A stretch of DNA of 64,000 nucleotides from Curtobacterium sp. VKM Ac-1393 (GCF_015350995.1 NZ_JADKRW010000001.1:385702-449701), one strand, 5' to 3'. Positions 24,007-33,178 are shown, counted from the stretch's first letter. Notes: a model not told the origin generated them from the letters alone. Numbers and translations: made by a program.

Positions 24007-24803
24007 TGCCCGCGTTCGTCCGGGTGACGCTCCGCCACCGCGGCCAGACACTCCACGGATGGCAACTCGGCGAGGTCGCTCCGCCCGATGGTGGCGGCGA
24101 CGCGCCCGGAGCACCGGGACCCGCCCTGCTCGTCCACGGTTTCGGGAGCACCGACACCGGCGGCCAGCAGCTCTTCGTGCAGACCGCCCGCACGTTGGCC
24201 GAGCGCGGCGTCGGGGTCCGCTCCTACAGCCGACTCGGGCACGGCACCAGCGACGGGGACTTCACCGACATCACCATCAGTGACGAGGTCGACCAGGTCA
24301 GCTCCATGATCCGGACGCTCGCGACGGACGCGGGTCGGCCGGTGCACGTCGTGTCGCACAGCCTCGGCGCCGTCGAGTCGGCCATCGCCGCTTCGCGGGT
24401 GCCCGACCTCGTGGCGACCCTGACGCTGTGGTCCCCGGCAGGGGTCGTCGTGGACGACATCGCCAGGGACGACGAGATCCAGGGCCGACCGCTGGCCCCC
24501 GCCCGGGAACACGGCTGGTTCGACTTCGGCGGCATGGCGCTGGGTACCGCGTTCATCGACGAGGTGACTTCCGGCCTCGACGTGTACGCGTCGATCGCGG
24601 CCTACACGGGACCCGCCGAGGTCCTGCACGGCACCGCTGACCAGATCGTGCCGCTCGAGTACGGGCAGCGGTACGGCGATCTGCTCCCCGGTGCGACGTT
24701 CACCGCCGTCGAGGACGGCGACCACGGCTGGTCGTCCGTCCCGCTCCGACGGGTGCTGCTCGACCACCTCGTCGCCTTCGTCGCGGCGCCCGGCAGACGC
24801 TGA
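24006..24803 (+). CDS. Alpha/beta-hydrolase, feruloyl/cinnamoyl esterase-like
   Basis: A 265-residue esterase. LLVHGFGSTDTG gives the oxyanion region, GHGTSDGDFTDITISDEVDQ closely follows the GxGxSDGxFxxMTxxxEIxD pattern of bacterial cinnamoyl esterases (LJ0536/Est1E type), HSLGAVESA carries the nucleophile Ser, and GTADQIVP and DGDHGW supply Asp and His. No signal peptide, so it acts inside the cell on imported esters. ATGA overlap with padC shows coupling: the esterase would release ferulate or coumarate and PadC would decarboxylate it. Substrate is inferred from motif and context. Confidence 0.82.
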   Translation: MPAFVRVTLRHRGQTLHGWQLGEVAPPDGGGDAPGAPGPALLVHGFGSTDTGGQQLFVQTARTLAERGVGVRSYSRLGHGTSDGDFTDITISDEVDQVSSMIRTLATDAGRPVHVVSHSLGAVESAIAASRVPDLVATLTLWSPAGVVVDDIARDDEIQGRPLAPAREHGWFDFGGMALGTAFIDEVTSGLDVYASIAAYTGPAEVLHGTADQIVPLEYGQRYGDLLPGATFTAVEDGDHGWSSVPLRRVLLDHLVAFVAAPGRR

Positions 24804-24861
24804 CGGTCCGTCCGCCGACCTGCGCTGTCGGATCGGTCCGTCCGCCGACCTGCGCTGTCGG
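24804..24861. repeat. Tandem 28-bp direct repeat
   Basis: Two identical 28-base units (24804-24831 and 24834-24861; unit begins CGGTCCGTCCGCCGACCTGC) separated by two bases, directly after the esterase stop codon. Followed by a half-copy of the GGGAGGC motif (24873-24881) and repeated GTCCACAGC boxes. This fills most of the 149-bp gap before the GH15 gene. Confidence 0.85.
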
Positions 24862-24952
24862 TTCGTCCACAGCCGGGAGGCGCGGTGCACGTCGTCCACA
24901 GCGGGGTACGTCCGCCTGATGGTCGGGCTCCGGGCCAGGGCAGGCTGGGTGC

Positions 24953-26782
24953 ATGACGGAGCGCACGGAAGACACCCTCGACGCGGTCGACACCCATGCA
25001 CGCACCGACGGGTACGCCCCGCTCCGCACCTACGGAGCGATCGGCGACGGCCGCACCGTCGCCCTGATCGCCCGCGACGGGCAGATCGACTGGCTGCCCA
25101 TCCCCTCGATGGACTCACCGCCCGTGTTCGCGGGAATCCTCGACTCCGAGCACGGCGGCCACGTTGCCCTCCGGCCGGTGGACCGGTCGGCCGAGGTCAG
25201 TCGCGAGTACCTGCCCGGCACCAACGTCCTCGTCACCACGTGGACGACGACGACCGGCAGCTGCACCGTCACCGACGCCATGGTCACCGGTGTCGCCGGA
25301 CGCCTGCCGTGGGCCGAGATCGCCCGTTGCGTCCAAGGGGTCAGCGGCACCGTCGACCTCGAGTGGGCGGTCGTGCCCGGCACGCTGTTGGGCACCGCCG
25401 AGCCGAAGCGCCTCGACACCGCGAACGGTGCCGTGATCGGGATCGACGGCGTCACCATCGCCATCGTCGAGCAGGGATTCGACCCGGCGCACGACGACGG
25501 CCCGCGCTTCTCCGGGCGGTTCACCACCGGCGACGACTCGAAGCACATCCTGACCATCGTCGGCACCCACGACGAACCGATCTTCATGCCGCGGCCGGAG
25601 AGCGCCCTCGCCGCGATGGACCGGACGATCGACAACTGGGCGACCTGGTCGGAGGAGTTCTCCTACGACGGCCCCTGGGCCGAAGCGGTGCAGCGCAGCG
25701 CCCTCGCCCTCAAGCTGCTCATCTTCTCGCCGACGGGCGCGATCGCTGCAGCGCCGACGACGAGCCTGCCCGAGGACCGCACCGGCGGCAAGAACTGGGA
25801 CTACCGGTTCGCCTGGGTGCGCGACCTGTCGTACACGGTCCACGCGCTCACCCGCTTCGGCCTGCGCGAGGAGACGCACGCGGCGGTCTCGTGGGTGATG
25901 CGCACCATCGCCGAGCACGACGAGGACATGCCGATCTTCTACCAGCTCGACGGCACGAAGAGCGACGACGTCGAAGAGCGCGACGTGCCCGGCTGGAACG
26001 GCATCGGTCCGGTCACGGTGGGCAACCGGGCCGGCGACCAGCTGCAGCTCGGGGTCTGGGGGGACGTCTTCGAGATCCTCCGCCAGTACGTCGACGCCGG
26101 CAACGTCCTCGACCGCAAGACCGCCGCGGTCCTGCAGCGGCTCGCCGACGACGCCTGCCACCGGTGGGAGGAGCCGGACTCGGGCATGTGGGAGCTCGAG
26201 GACACCCAGCACTACGTCACGAGCAAGATCGGGTGCTGGCAGGCCCTCGACGCCGCGGTGGAGCTGCACGACGCCGGCATGATCGACGGGCCGCGTGCGA
26301 AGTGGGTCGAGAACCGCGAACTGATCAAGCAGTGGGTCGCGGAACACGGGTGGGACGAGGACCGCGGCCACTACGTGATGTTCCCGGGCTCGGACGCGCT
26401 CGACACGTCGATCCTGCTGCACGCGATGAGCGCCTTCGACCGGGGCCCTCGCATGGCGTCGACGATCCGAGCGATCGAGGAGCAGCTCCAGCGCGGCCCG
26501 CTGGTGTACCGCTACTCGGGCATCGAGGACGAGGAGTCCCCCTTCGTCGCGTGCTCGTTCTGGCTCGCCGCGGCGATGGCCTGCACGGGACGGGTCGACG
26601 ACGCCCACCGGCTCATGGACGAGATGGTCGGTCAGGCGAACGACGTCGGGCTGTTCAGCGAGATGATCAGCGAGGACGGTTCCTTCATGGGCAACATCCC
26701 GCAGGGCCTCTCGCACCTGGCGCTGATCCAGGCTGCGCTCACGATCGAGGAACTGACTGGCGGGAACGACCACCCGGAGTGA
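24953..26782 (+). CDS. GH15-family glucoamylase/trehalase-like hydrolase
   Basis: A 609-residue glycoside hydrolase family 15 protein: N-terminal beta-sandwich (residues ~15-235; starts YAPLRTYGAIGDGRTVALI and DGQIDWLPIP) and an (alpha/alpha)6 barrel (residues ~255-600). Barrel motifs include NWDYRFAWVRDLSYTV, GWNGIGPVTVGNRAGDQLQL, EEPDSGMWE (catalytic Glu region) and YSGIEDEESPFVACSFWLA. Cytoplasmic. Actinobacterial members include trehalases and glucoamylases, so the substrate is an alpha-glucan or trehalose. CAGGCT ends 6 bases before the ATG (leaderless). Followed 13 bp later by DUF1992. Confidence 0.92.
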   Translation: MTERTEDTLDAVDTHARTDGYAPLRTYGAIGDGRTVALIARDGQIDWLPIPSMDSPPVFAGILDSEHGGHVALRPVDRSAEVSREYLPGTNVLVTTWTTTTGSCTVTDAMVTGVAGRLPWAEIARCVQGVSGTVDLEWAVVPGTLLGTAEPKRLDTANGAVIGIDGVTIAIVEQGFDPAHDDGPRFSGRFTTGDDSKHILTIVGTHDEPIFMPRPESALAAMDRTIDNWATWSEEFSYDGPWAEAVQRSALALKLLIFSPTGAIAAAPTTSLPEDRTGGKNWDYRFAWVRDLSYTVHALTRFGLREETHAAVSWVMRTIAEHDEDMPIFYQLDGTKSDDVEERDVPGWNGIGPVTVGNRAGDQLQLGVWGDVFEILRQYVDAGNVLDRKTAAVLQRLADDACHRWEEPDSGMWELEDTQHYVTSKIGCWQALDAAVELHDAGMIDGPRAKWVENRELIKQWVAEHGWDEDRGHYVMFPGSDALDTSILLHAMSAFDRGPRMASTIRAIEEQLQRGPLVYRYSGIEDEESPFVACSFWLAAAMACTGRVDDAHRLMDEMVGQANDVGLFSEMISEDGSFMGNIPQGLSHLALIQAALTIEELTGGNDHPE

Positions 26783-26795
26783 TCATGGAGGGGTC

Positions 26796-27398
26796 ATGAA
26801 CGACGTCGATGCACGGATGGACCGGCTCCGCAGGGCCGCTCGCTACCGGTACCAGCAGCTGGTCGACAGTGAGATCGAGCGGGGGTCCCTCGATCCGGAC
26901 GAGGTGCGCGAGGAACGCCGGCTGCTGAAGGCTGCCGACGTCGCCGCCCACGCGCGGGCCCAGATCGAAGAGGCCGAGCGCCGTGGCGTCTTCGAGGGCA
27001 ATCCGTACCACGGCAAGCCCTTGCCCGGGAACGACGGGCAGCACGACCCGGACTGGTGGATCCGCTCGAAGATCGAACGCGAGGACATCCGCGGCATCGC
27101 GCCGCCGGCTCTGGCGCTCCGGACCGAGGACGCCGAGCTCGACGATGCCCTCGACGCGCTGTCGACAGAGGCCGACGTCCGCGACGTCCTGGTGGACTTC
27201 AACGCACGCGTGAAGGAAGCCCGGCGGCAGCTGCTCGGCGGGCCGCCGGTGGTCACGCCGCTGCGGGACGTCGACGACGAGCTGGTCGCGTGGCGAGAGC
27301 GCCGGGAGGCCCGTCTCGCGTCCGCCGCAGCGGCTGCGGCTGCGCTGACGGCCGCGTCTGACGACCGTCGTCACCGGTGGTGGCGTCGCTGGCGCTGA
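26796..27398 (+). CDS. DUF1992 (DnaJ subfamily C member 28-like) protein
   Basis: A 200-residue protein whose core (residues ~45-95) matches DUF1992: IEEAERRGVFEGNPYHGKPL then DPDWWIRSKIERE. This domain occurs in bacterial YhdN-like proteins and eukaryotic DNAJC28; its role is unknown. The rest is helical and Arg-rich, with an Ala-run (residues ~170-185) and a tail ending RRHRWWRRWR. GGAGGGG precedes the ATG; 13 bp after GH15, so co-transcribed. Transcription ends at a classic hairpin (27408-27439). Confidence 0.85.
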   Translation: MNDVDARMDRLRRAARYRYQQLVDSEIERGSLDPDEVREERRLLKAADVAAHARAQIEEAERRGVFEGNPYHGKPLPGNDGQHDPDWWIRSKIEREDIRGIAPPALALRTEDAELDDALDALSTEADVRDVLVDFNARVKEARRQLLGGPPVVTPLRDVDDELVAWRERREARLASAAAAAAALTAASDDRRHRWWRRWR

Positions 27399-27407
27399 AC
27401 ACGACGG

Positions 27408-27439
27408 AAGGGCCGTCCCGGTTGTCCGGGGCGGCCCTT
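27408..27439. terminator. Hairpin terminator between convergent genes
   Basis: AAGGGCCGTCCCGG (27408-27421) pairs with CCGGGGCGGCCCTT (27426-27439), 13 of 14 positions, around a 4-base loop. It lies between the convergent DUF1992 and secreted-protein genes and probably serves both. Confidence 0.8.
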
Positions 27440-27474
27440 CTCGTGTGGTGCGGTGGTGCGTGTGGTGCTGGGTG

Positions 27475-28152
27475 TTACTTGATCTGTGCGGTGATGGTGG
27501 CGGTGCCGACGAGGAGGCCGCGCTTGACGGCGTCGGTGCCGAAGGTCTTGTTCAGCAGGCCGGCTGCGTCTTCGGAGACGTGGACGGTGGTGCCGGTCAG
27601 GATGGCGTTGTCGCCCTCGAGCTGGAGGGGCTTGAGGGAACCGCCCCAGAGCTCGAACAGGTACGCGTTGGACGCGGCGACCTTGCCGTTGACCAGGACG
27701 TCACCGTAGAGCTTCGAGGAGCCCGGGTTGACGACGAAGTTCTCCAGCGTGACGGTGGTGTCGCCGGCCTTCAGGGTGAGGCCGGAGTCGTCGTGGTTGA
27801 GCAGGCCCTGCACGTAGGGCTTGTAGTTGCCGTCCGGCGACCAGTACGTGACCGATCCGGCGGTGATCGGGAACGACACCGACCCGTCAGCCAGGGTCGC
27901 GTCGCCGGAGACGCCGGGGGTGAGCTTCAGGGCGGTGAGGGCGTCGGTGAAGCCGGAGTCGAGCTTCACGGCGGTGGAACCGCCGAGGACCTCGGGGACC
28001 GAGGCGACGGGTGCGGGGATCTTCGACGACGACGACACCGTGTGGATCGCCGGGGTGCTTGCCTGGGCGGAGGAGATGCCGAACGCGGCACCGCCGAGGA
28101 CGAGGGCGCCGGTCGTGGCGAGGGTGATGGAGGTCTTCAGGCTCTTGCGCAT
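27475..28152 (-). CDS. Secreted protein of unknown function
   Basis: A 225-residue exported protein with a standard signal peptide (MRKSLKTSITLATTGALVLG, cleavage after AQA near residue 31) and a beta-rich domain. Recognisable blocks are VKLDSGFTDALTALKLTPGV, SFPITAGSVTYW and YGDVLVNGKVAASNAYLFEL; similar secreted proteins occur in actinobacteria, but I know no function. No Cys, no anchor, so probably released. AAAGGA precedes the ATG. The gap to phosphoketolase (160 bp) holds both divergent promoters. Confidence 0.82.
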   Translation of the reverse strand: MRKSLKTSITLATTGALVLGGAAFGISSAQASTPAIHTVSSSSKIPAPVASVPEVLGGSTAVKLDSGFTDALTALKLTPGVSGDATLADGSVSFPITAGSVTYWSPDGNYKPYVQGLLNHDDSGLTLKAGDTTVTLENFVVNPGSSKLYGDVLVNGKVAASNAYLFELWGGSLKPLQLEGDNAILTGTTVHVSEDAAGLLNKTFGTDAVKRGLLVGTATITAQIK

Positions 28153-28312
28153 GGTGAACAATCCTTTGCTGAGTGGGAGCTGCAGACCGGCCGGGTGTGA
28201 CCGGGAAGCGCCCTGGGCTTCTGCCCTGTGCAAGTCATTCGGCGCCCCTCGCCGATCGGTTTGGAACGTCTTTCCTGAGGTTCGCCGGGCACGGGTTTCG
28301 TAGCGTGGGGAC

Positions 28313-30709
28313 ATGGCTCCTGCACAGATCTCCACGACCGATCGACTCCGCGCGGTCGACGCCTGGTGGCGCGCCGCCAACTACCTGACGGTCGGGCAGA
28401 TCTACCTGCTGGACAACCCACTGCTCAGCCGGCCGATCGAACCGGACGACATCAAGCCACGGCTGCTCGGCCACTGGGGCACGTCGCCGGCACTCAACCT
28501 CGTGTACGCGCACTGCAACGCCCTCATCGCCGAGACCGGACGGGAGTTCCTCTACGTCTGCGGACCCGGCCACGGCGGTCCGGCGATGAACGCCAACGCC
28601 TGGCTCGACGGCACCTGGGGCGAGCTGTACGCCGACGACGACCTGCAGCGGTTCTTCCGGCAGTTCTCGTTCCCCGGCGGGATCCCCTCGCACGCGGCGC
28701 CCGACACCCCGGGGTCGATCAACGAGGGCGGTGAGCTCGGCTACTCCCTCGCGCACGCCTACGGTGCAGCGCTCGACAACCCCGACCTCGTGGTCGCCTG
28801 CGTCGTCGGCGACGGCGAGGCCGAGACCGGGCCGCTCGCCGGGTCGTGGCAGGCACACACCTTCCTCGACCCCGTGTCCGACGGCGCGGTGCTGCCGATC
28901 CTCAACCTGAACGGGTGGAAGATCGCGAACCCCACGATCCTCGCCCGCATCCCCGGCGAGGACCTGACCGCGTACTTCCGCGGCCTCGGCTACGACCCCA
29001 TCGTGGTGGACTCGAAGCGGGTCGACGACGATCCGTACGCAGTGCACGCGCTGTTCGACGGCGCACTGCGTCGGGCGCTCGCGTCGATCGACGACATCCA
29101 GGCGGCAGCCCGGGCGCAGGCCGAACGTGCGGCAGCCGGGCAACCCGCCGGCGCCGCCGACCTGCGTCCCCGCTGGCCGATGATCATCCTGCGCAGTCCG
29201 AAGGGGTGGACCGGGCCGAAGGAGGTCGACGGCCAGCGGATCGAGGGGACGTTCCGTGCGCACCAGGTGCCGCTGTCCGAGGTCCGCGAGAACCCCGGAC
29301 ACCGCGCCCAGCTCGAGGAGTGGATGCGGTCCTACCGACCCGACGAACTGTTCGACGCGGACGGCAGCCCCGTCGGCATCATGACGACCATCCGGCCGAC
29401 GGGTGATGCGCGGATGAGTGCCACGCCCCACGCCAACGGTGGGCGCATCCGGACGCCCCTCGACCGGCCCGCGCTCGACGCGTACGGGGTCCCCGTGGGG
29501 TCGACCGCCTCGGCCACCGGCACGCTCGGACCGTGGCTCGCGGCGCTCATCACGCAGAACCCGTCGTCGTTCCGGCTGTTCGGCCCCGACGAGACGATCT
29601 CGAACAAGCTCGACGCCGTGTTCGACGTCACCTCGCGGGTGTGGCGTGCACAGCGCGCGGCCGGCGACGAGCACCTCGCCGCGCGGGGCCGCGTGACCGA
29701 AGTCCTGTCCGAGCACCTGCTCGAGGGCATGCTCGAGGGCTACGTCCTCTCCGGTCGGCACGGACTCCTGAACACGTACGAGGCGTTCGCGCACATCATC
29801 GACTCGATGGTCGGGCAGTACGCCAAGTGGCTCGAGTCCTCGACCGACATCGACTGGCGTGCGCCGGTGTCCAACCTGTCGATCCTGCTGTCGTCCCACG
29901 TCTGGCGGCAGGACCACAACGGGTTCTCCCACCAGGACCCGGGGTTCCTCGACGTCGTCGCGTCCAAGCAGCAGGACCTGGTCCGGATCAAGCTGCCGGC
30001 CGACGCGAACACCCTGCTCGCCGTCGCCGCGCACGCCTTCGAGACCACCGACCGCATCGAGGTGATCGTCGCCGGCAAGCACCCCGAGCCCGTCTTCCTG
30101 TCGCTCGAGGACGCCGTCGCCCACGCCGACGCCGGCCTCGGGGTGTGGGACTGGGCCGGCACCGAGCAGGCCGTCGGTCACGTCGACGTGGTCCTCGCCT
30201 GCGCTGGGGACGTGCCCACGGTCGAGGCCGTCGCCGCCGCGGACATCATCCGGAAGCACGCTCCCGGGGTCGGCGTCCGTGTCGTCAACGTCGTCGACCT
30301 GCTGTCGCTCGGAGATGCACGCAAGCACGAGCACCCGATCCCCGACGAGCAGTACGACGAGCTCTTCCTGCCCGGGACCCCGACGGTCTTCGCGTTCCAC
30401 GGGTACCCGTCGCTCGTGCACCAGCTGACGTACCGCCGCAACGGGCACGACGACCTGCACGTGCACGGGTTCCTGGAGCAGGGCACGACGACGTCGCCGT
30501 TCGACATGCTCATGCGGAACGAGATGGACCGCTTCGCACTCGCGCACGACGCCCTGACGCGGGTCGATGCGGGGGCGCACGCCGAGTTGCTCGACCGGCT
30601 GACCGCTGCTCGGGACGCCGCGCGCGAGTACGCCTACTCGCGGGGCGAGGACCACGGGTCGGTCGACGGCTGGGAGTTCTCGGGCTGGCCGCAGGACGCG
30701 CCTGCCTGA
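28313..30709 (+). CDS. Xylulose-5-phosphate/fructose-6-phosphate phosphoketolase
   Basis: A 798-residue thiamine-diphosphate enzyme that splits xylulose-5-P or fructose-6-P with phosphate to acetyl-phosphate plus glyceraldehyde-3-P or erythrose-4-P. N-terminal XFP domain with ANYLTVGQIYLLDNPLL, the HGGPAMNANAWLDGTW block and the TPP motif GDGEAETGPLAGSWQ; central SSHVWRQDHNGFSHQDPGF; C-terminal domain with the family ending. Full length. TAGCGT ends 6 bases before the ATG (leaderless). No acetate kinase or phosphotransacetylase is adjacent, so downstream steps are encoded elsewhere. Confidence 0.96.
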   Translation: MAPAQISTTDRLRAVDAWWRAANYLTVGQIYLLDNPLLSRPIEPDDIKPRLLGHWGTSPALNLVYAHCNALIAETGREFLYVCGPGHGGPAMNANAWLDGTWGELYADDDLQRFFRQFSFPGGIPSHAAPDTPGSINEGGELGYSLAHAYGAALDNPDLVVACVVGDGEAETGPLAGSWQAHTFLDPVSDGAVLPILNLNGWKIANPTILARIPGEDLTAYFRGLGYDPIVVDSKRVDDDPYAVHALFDGALRRALASIDDIQAAARAQAERAAAGQPAGAADLRPRWPMIILRSPKGWTGPKEVDGQRIEGTFRAHQVPLSEVRENPGHRAQLEEWMRSYRPDELFDADGSPVGIMTTIRPTGDARMSATPHANGGRIRTPLDRPALDAYGVPVGSTASATGTLGPWLAALITQNPSSFRLFGPDETISNKLDAVFDVTSRVWRAQRAAGDEHLAARGRVTEVLSEHLLEGMLEGYVLSGRHGLLNTYEAFAHIIDSMVGQYAKWLESSTDIDWRAPVSNLSILLSSHVWRQDHNGFSHQDPGFLDVVASKQQDLVRIKLPADANTLLAVAAHAFETTDRIEVIVAGKHPEPVFLSLEDAVAHADAGLGVWDWAGTEQAVGHVDVVLACAGDVPTVEAVAAADIIRKHAPGVGVRVVNVVDLLSLGDARKHEHPIPDEQYDELFLPGTPTVFAFHGYPSLVHQLTYRRNGHDDLHVHGFLEQGTTTSPFDMLMRNEMDRFALAHDALTRVDAGAHAELLDRLTAARDAAREYAYSRGEDHGSVDGWEFSGWPQDAPA

Positions 30710-30802
30710 TCCCTCCTGCACAGACCGGGAGGCCCGGATCACCGTCCACATGACCGGTCACGCCCGCCGCGTGGCCGGTCCCGTGGCGTCAGGCTGGTCC
30801 GC

Positions 30803-31153
30803 ATGGATGTCGCGGTGACGAGTGCGGTCGTGTCGGTGGTCGGTGCCCTCGTGGCCGTCGGCGCGTTGGTCGTGTCGGTCGTCGACGGGCGCGCTGGGCG
30901 GCGGAATACAGAGTTCTTGGGGCACCGGGATCTCTGGTGGCAGCGTTGGTCGTGGGTCGCCGACCGAGCGACCTCGGACGACGAGGACAGGCGCGCCGCA
31001 GCGGCCGTGATGTCTGCGGCACTGGTGAGCCGGAGCTGGACGACCGATGACGACACGTGGACGTCCACAGCCCTCGCCGGCTTCGAGGCAGCACGAGCGG
31101 AAGCCCGGACACAACAGGAAGGACTGGTCACAGATGATCTCGAGACTGACTGA
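30803..31153 (+). CDS. Hypothetical single-pass membrane protein
   Basis: A 116-residue protein with one N-terminal helix (residues ~5-28, VTSAVVSVVGALVAVGALVV) and a cytoplasmic part rich in Trp, Arg and Asp (RDLWWQRWSWVADRATSDDE). No family recognised. CAGGCT ends 7 bases before the ATG. The next small gene overlaps its 3' end by 20 bp in another frame, so the two form a unit. Codon usage is somewhat less GC-biased than the neighbours (GTGCGG..., AATACA), hinting at different ancestry. Confidence 0.65.
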   Translation: MDVAVTSAVVSVVGALVAVGALVVSVVDGRAGRRNTEFLGHRDLWWQRWSWVADRATSDDEDRRAAAAVMSAALVSRSWTTDDDTWTSTALAGFEAARAEARTQQEGLVTDDLETD

Positions 31154-31349
31154 TGAAGAGTTCAAACGATGGCTCGACAACCGCGAGATGACGACACCAC
31201 GGCTCCTCGCGAGCCCCCACTACGGTCCGCTCATGCGCGCCAAGGGCGCCGAAGAACAGCTCGAGCAGATGCGGATCGAGTGGCGCGAACGGCAGGAGCG
31301 CGCCCGTGCGCGGAAACTCAAGTACGAGGCGTCCTTCGGTGAGAGCTGA
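31134..31349 (+). CDS. Small hypothetical helical protein
   Basis: A 71-residue, highly charged protein (ISRLTDEEFKRWLDNREMTT; later EEQLEQMRIEWRERQERARA), probably a long helix or coiled coil. It overlaps the preceding gene by 20 bp; AGGAAGGA lies upstream of the ATG inside that gene. It has no signal peptide or helix for membrane insertion. Probably acts with the 116-residue membrane protein, but nothing in the sequence names a function. Confidence 0.6.
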   Translation: MISRLTDEEFKRWLDNREMTTPRLLASPHYGPLMRAKGAEEQLEQMRIEWRERQERARARKLKYEASFGES

Positions 31350-31382
31350 ACCGATGCCCTGCGAGGCGGGCACGCTGGGACC

Positions 31383-32066
31383 GTGACCGACCTCGTGATC
31401 CCGGCCCCGAGCCTCCCGACCGTCCCCACGACGACGGTCGCGCGCTTCCCCGTCCGCCGTGTCTTCTGCGTCGGCCGCAACTACGCGGCGCACGCACGCG
31501 AGATGGGCCACGACCCGGATCGCGAGCCGCCGTTCTTCTTCACCAAGCCGGCGGACGCCGTCGTCGTCGACGACGCGGACACCCCGTACCCGCCGCAGAC
31601 CGCACAGCTCGAGCACGAGGTCGAGCTCGTCGTCGCGATCGGTACCGGCGGCGCGGACATCAGCGTCGACGACGCCCTCGCCCACGTCTGGGGCTACGCG
31701 GTGGGCATCGACCTCACCCGACGCGACCTCCAGTCCGAGGCCAAGCGACTCGGACGCCCCTGGGACACGGCGAAGGGGTTCGACGCCTCGGCGCCGATCG
31801 GTCTGATCGCGCCGGCGCGGGGCATCGATCCGACCACGGGTGCGATCGAACTCACCGTCGACGGCGAGCGTCGTCAACTCGGCGACCTGGCGGACCAGAT
31901 CTGGTCGGTAGCCGAGACCATCGCGGCACTGTCGCGTTCGGTCGCGCTCGCCCCCGGAGACCTGCTCATGACCGGCACTCCCGAGGGGGTCGGGACGCTG
32001 GAGCGCGGTCAGCGGGCCGTCGGCACGATAGCGGGTGTCGGCGAGGTCCGGACCCGGATCGTGTGA
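31383..32066 (+). CDS. Fumarylacetoacetate hydrolase (FAH) family protein
   Basis: A 227-residue FAH-fold enzyme (acylpyruvase, oxaloacetate decarboxylase or hydratase type). The family motifs [15 protein letters not shown] and [12 protein letters not shown] open the domain, metal ligands are in [13 protein letters not shown] and [15 protein letters not shown], and [10 protein letters not shown] closes the active site. The GTG at 31383 follows CACGCT-GGGACC, 6 bases, so it is leaderless. The TIM-barrel enzyme starts about 160 bp downstream on the same strand. Confidence 0.9.
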   Translation: MTDLVIPAPSLPTVPTTTVARFPVRRVFCVGRNYAAHAREMGHDPDREPPFFFTKPADAVVVDDADTPYPPQTAQLEHEVELVVAIGTGGADISVDDALAHVWGYAVGIDLTRRDLQSEAKRLGRPWDTAKGFDASAPIGLIAPARGIDPTTGAIELTVDGERRQLGDLADQIWSVAETIAALSRSVALAPGDLLMTGTPEGVGTLERGQRAVGTIAGVGEVRTRIV

Positions 32067-32224
32067 TGCCCGTTTCGCGGGTGTGACAGCCTGCTGGGAG
32101 CCCTCGCAGCGGCGGCGCGTATCCCTTGATCGACGCCCGGTGGGGATCGCGGCGTCGCACACACGGGGCAGGTCATCGCGACGGGCGTCTGCGGCTGCTC
32201 CGGGATGACGGAGGTACGGCCGTG

Positions 32225-33178
32225 ATGGAACACGATCTGCTGGCGACGTCGTGGACGTGGGCGGGCGACGAGACCATCCGCGAGCGCGTCCACGCGGTCG
32301 GTGCCGCCGGGTTCGCCGGGCTCTCGTTGTCCCTCGACGACCTGCACGAGGTCCGCGCGACGACGGGCTTCGCTGAACTCCGACGCATGCTCGACGGCGC
32401 GGGCATCGTCTGGGTCCAGCTGGGGCCGCTCGACCGCTGGTGGACGTGCGCGAGCCTCACCGACGACGACGCCGCCGACCGTGGAGTGGTCCTCGAGGCC
32501 GCCGCGGCGCTCCGCGCCTGGCAGGTCATCGCACGTGCCGACACGACGTTGCCGGGCGCTTCACCGATCACCATGGCCGACGACTGGACGGTCCTGGCCG
32601 ACCAGGCCGCGGCCGTCGGCGCGCAGCTCGTCCTCGAACCGGAGCCGTGGTCGAACCTGCCGACGATCGAACGGGCGTCGCGCTTCGTCGTGGCGGCCGG
32701 CCACCCGAACGGCGGGTTGCTGCTCGACGCGATGCACACCCTGCGTGGCGGGTCGACGCTGGCATCGATCCGCCAGGCCGTCGCACCGTCGACGCTCGCG
32801 GCGGTCGAGCTGAGCGACGGTCTCCTGCACACCCCGGCCGGCATGACGCTGTCCGAGGAATCGCGCGACGCCCGGTACCTGCCCGGAGCGGGTGCCTGGG
32901 ACCTGCCGGGCCTGGTGCGCACCGTCCGTGACCTCGGCTTCGACGAGCCATGGGGCGTCGAGGTCCGCACCCCCGGTCACCGTGCGATGCCGGTCGGCGA
33001 CGCGCTCCGCACAGCCGCCGCTGCGACCCGTGCGGTGCTCGACGCGGCCGACGCCTTCGGTGCGCCCGCCGCTCCGGCCATGCCGTCGTCGCCCGCCCCG
33101 ACCTCTGCCGTCGACTACGAGCCGCCGCGCGGTGGGACCGGCCGGCCGGTCAGTCGATCTCGACGACCCGCACGGTGA
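32225..33178 (+). CDS. Sugar phosphate isomerase/epimerase family (AP-endonuclease-2-like TIM barrel)
   Basis: A 317-residue TIM-barrel protein of the xylose-isomerase-like/AP-endonuclease-2 group. The metal site is suggested by LVLEPEPWSNLPTIERASRF, GGLLLDAMHTLRGG, AVELSDGLL and WGVEVRTPGH. Such proteins isomerise sugars or dehydrate inosose-type substrates; the substrate is unknown here. GGAGG (32210-32214) serves either the ATG at 32225 or the adjacent GTG at 32222. A Pro/Ala/Arg-rich C-terminus overlaps the convergent gene by 29 bp. Confidence 0.85.
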   Translation: MEHDLLATSWTWAGDETIRERVHAVGAAGFAGLSLSLDDLHEVRATTGFAELRRMLDGAGIVWVQLGPLDRWWTCASLTDDDAADRGVVLEAAAALRAWQVIARADTTLPGASPITMADDWTVLADQAAAVGAQLVLEPEPWSNLPTIERASRFVVAAGHPNGGLLLDAMHTLRGGSTLASIRQAVAPSTLAAVELSDGLLHTPAGMTLSEESRDARYLPGAGAWDLPGLVRTVRDLGFDEPWGVEVRTPGHRAMPVGDALRTAAAATRAVLDAADAFGAPAAPAMPSSPAPTSAVDYEPPRGGTGRPVSRSRRPAR

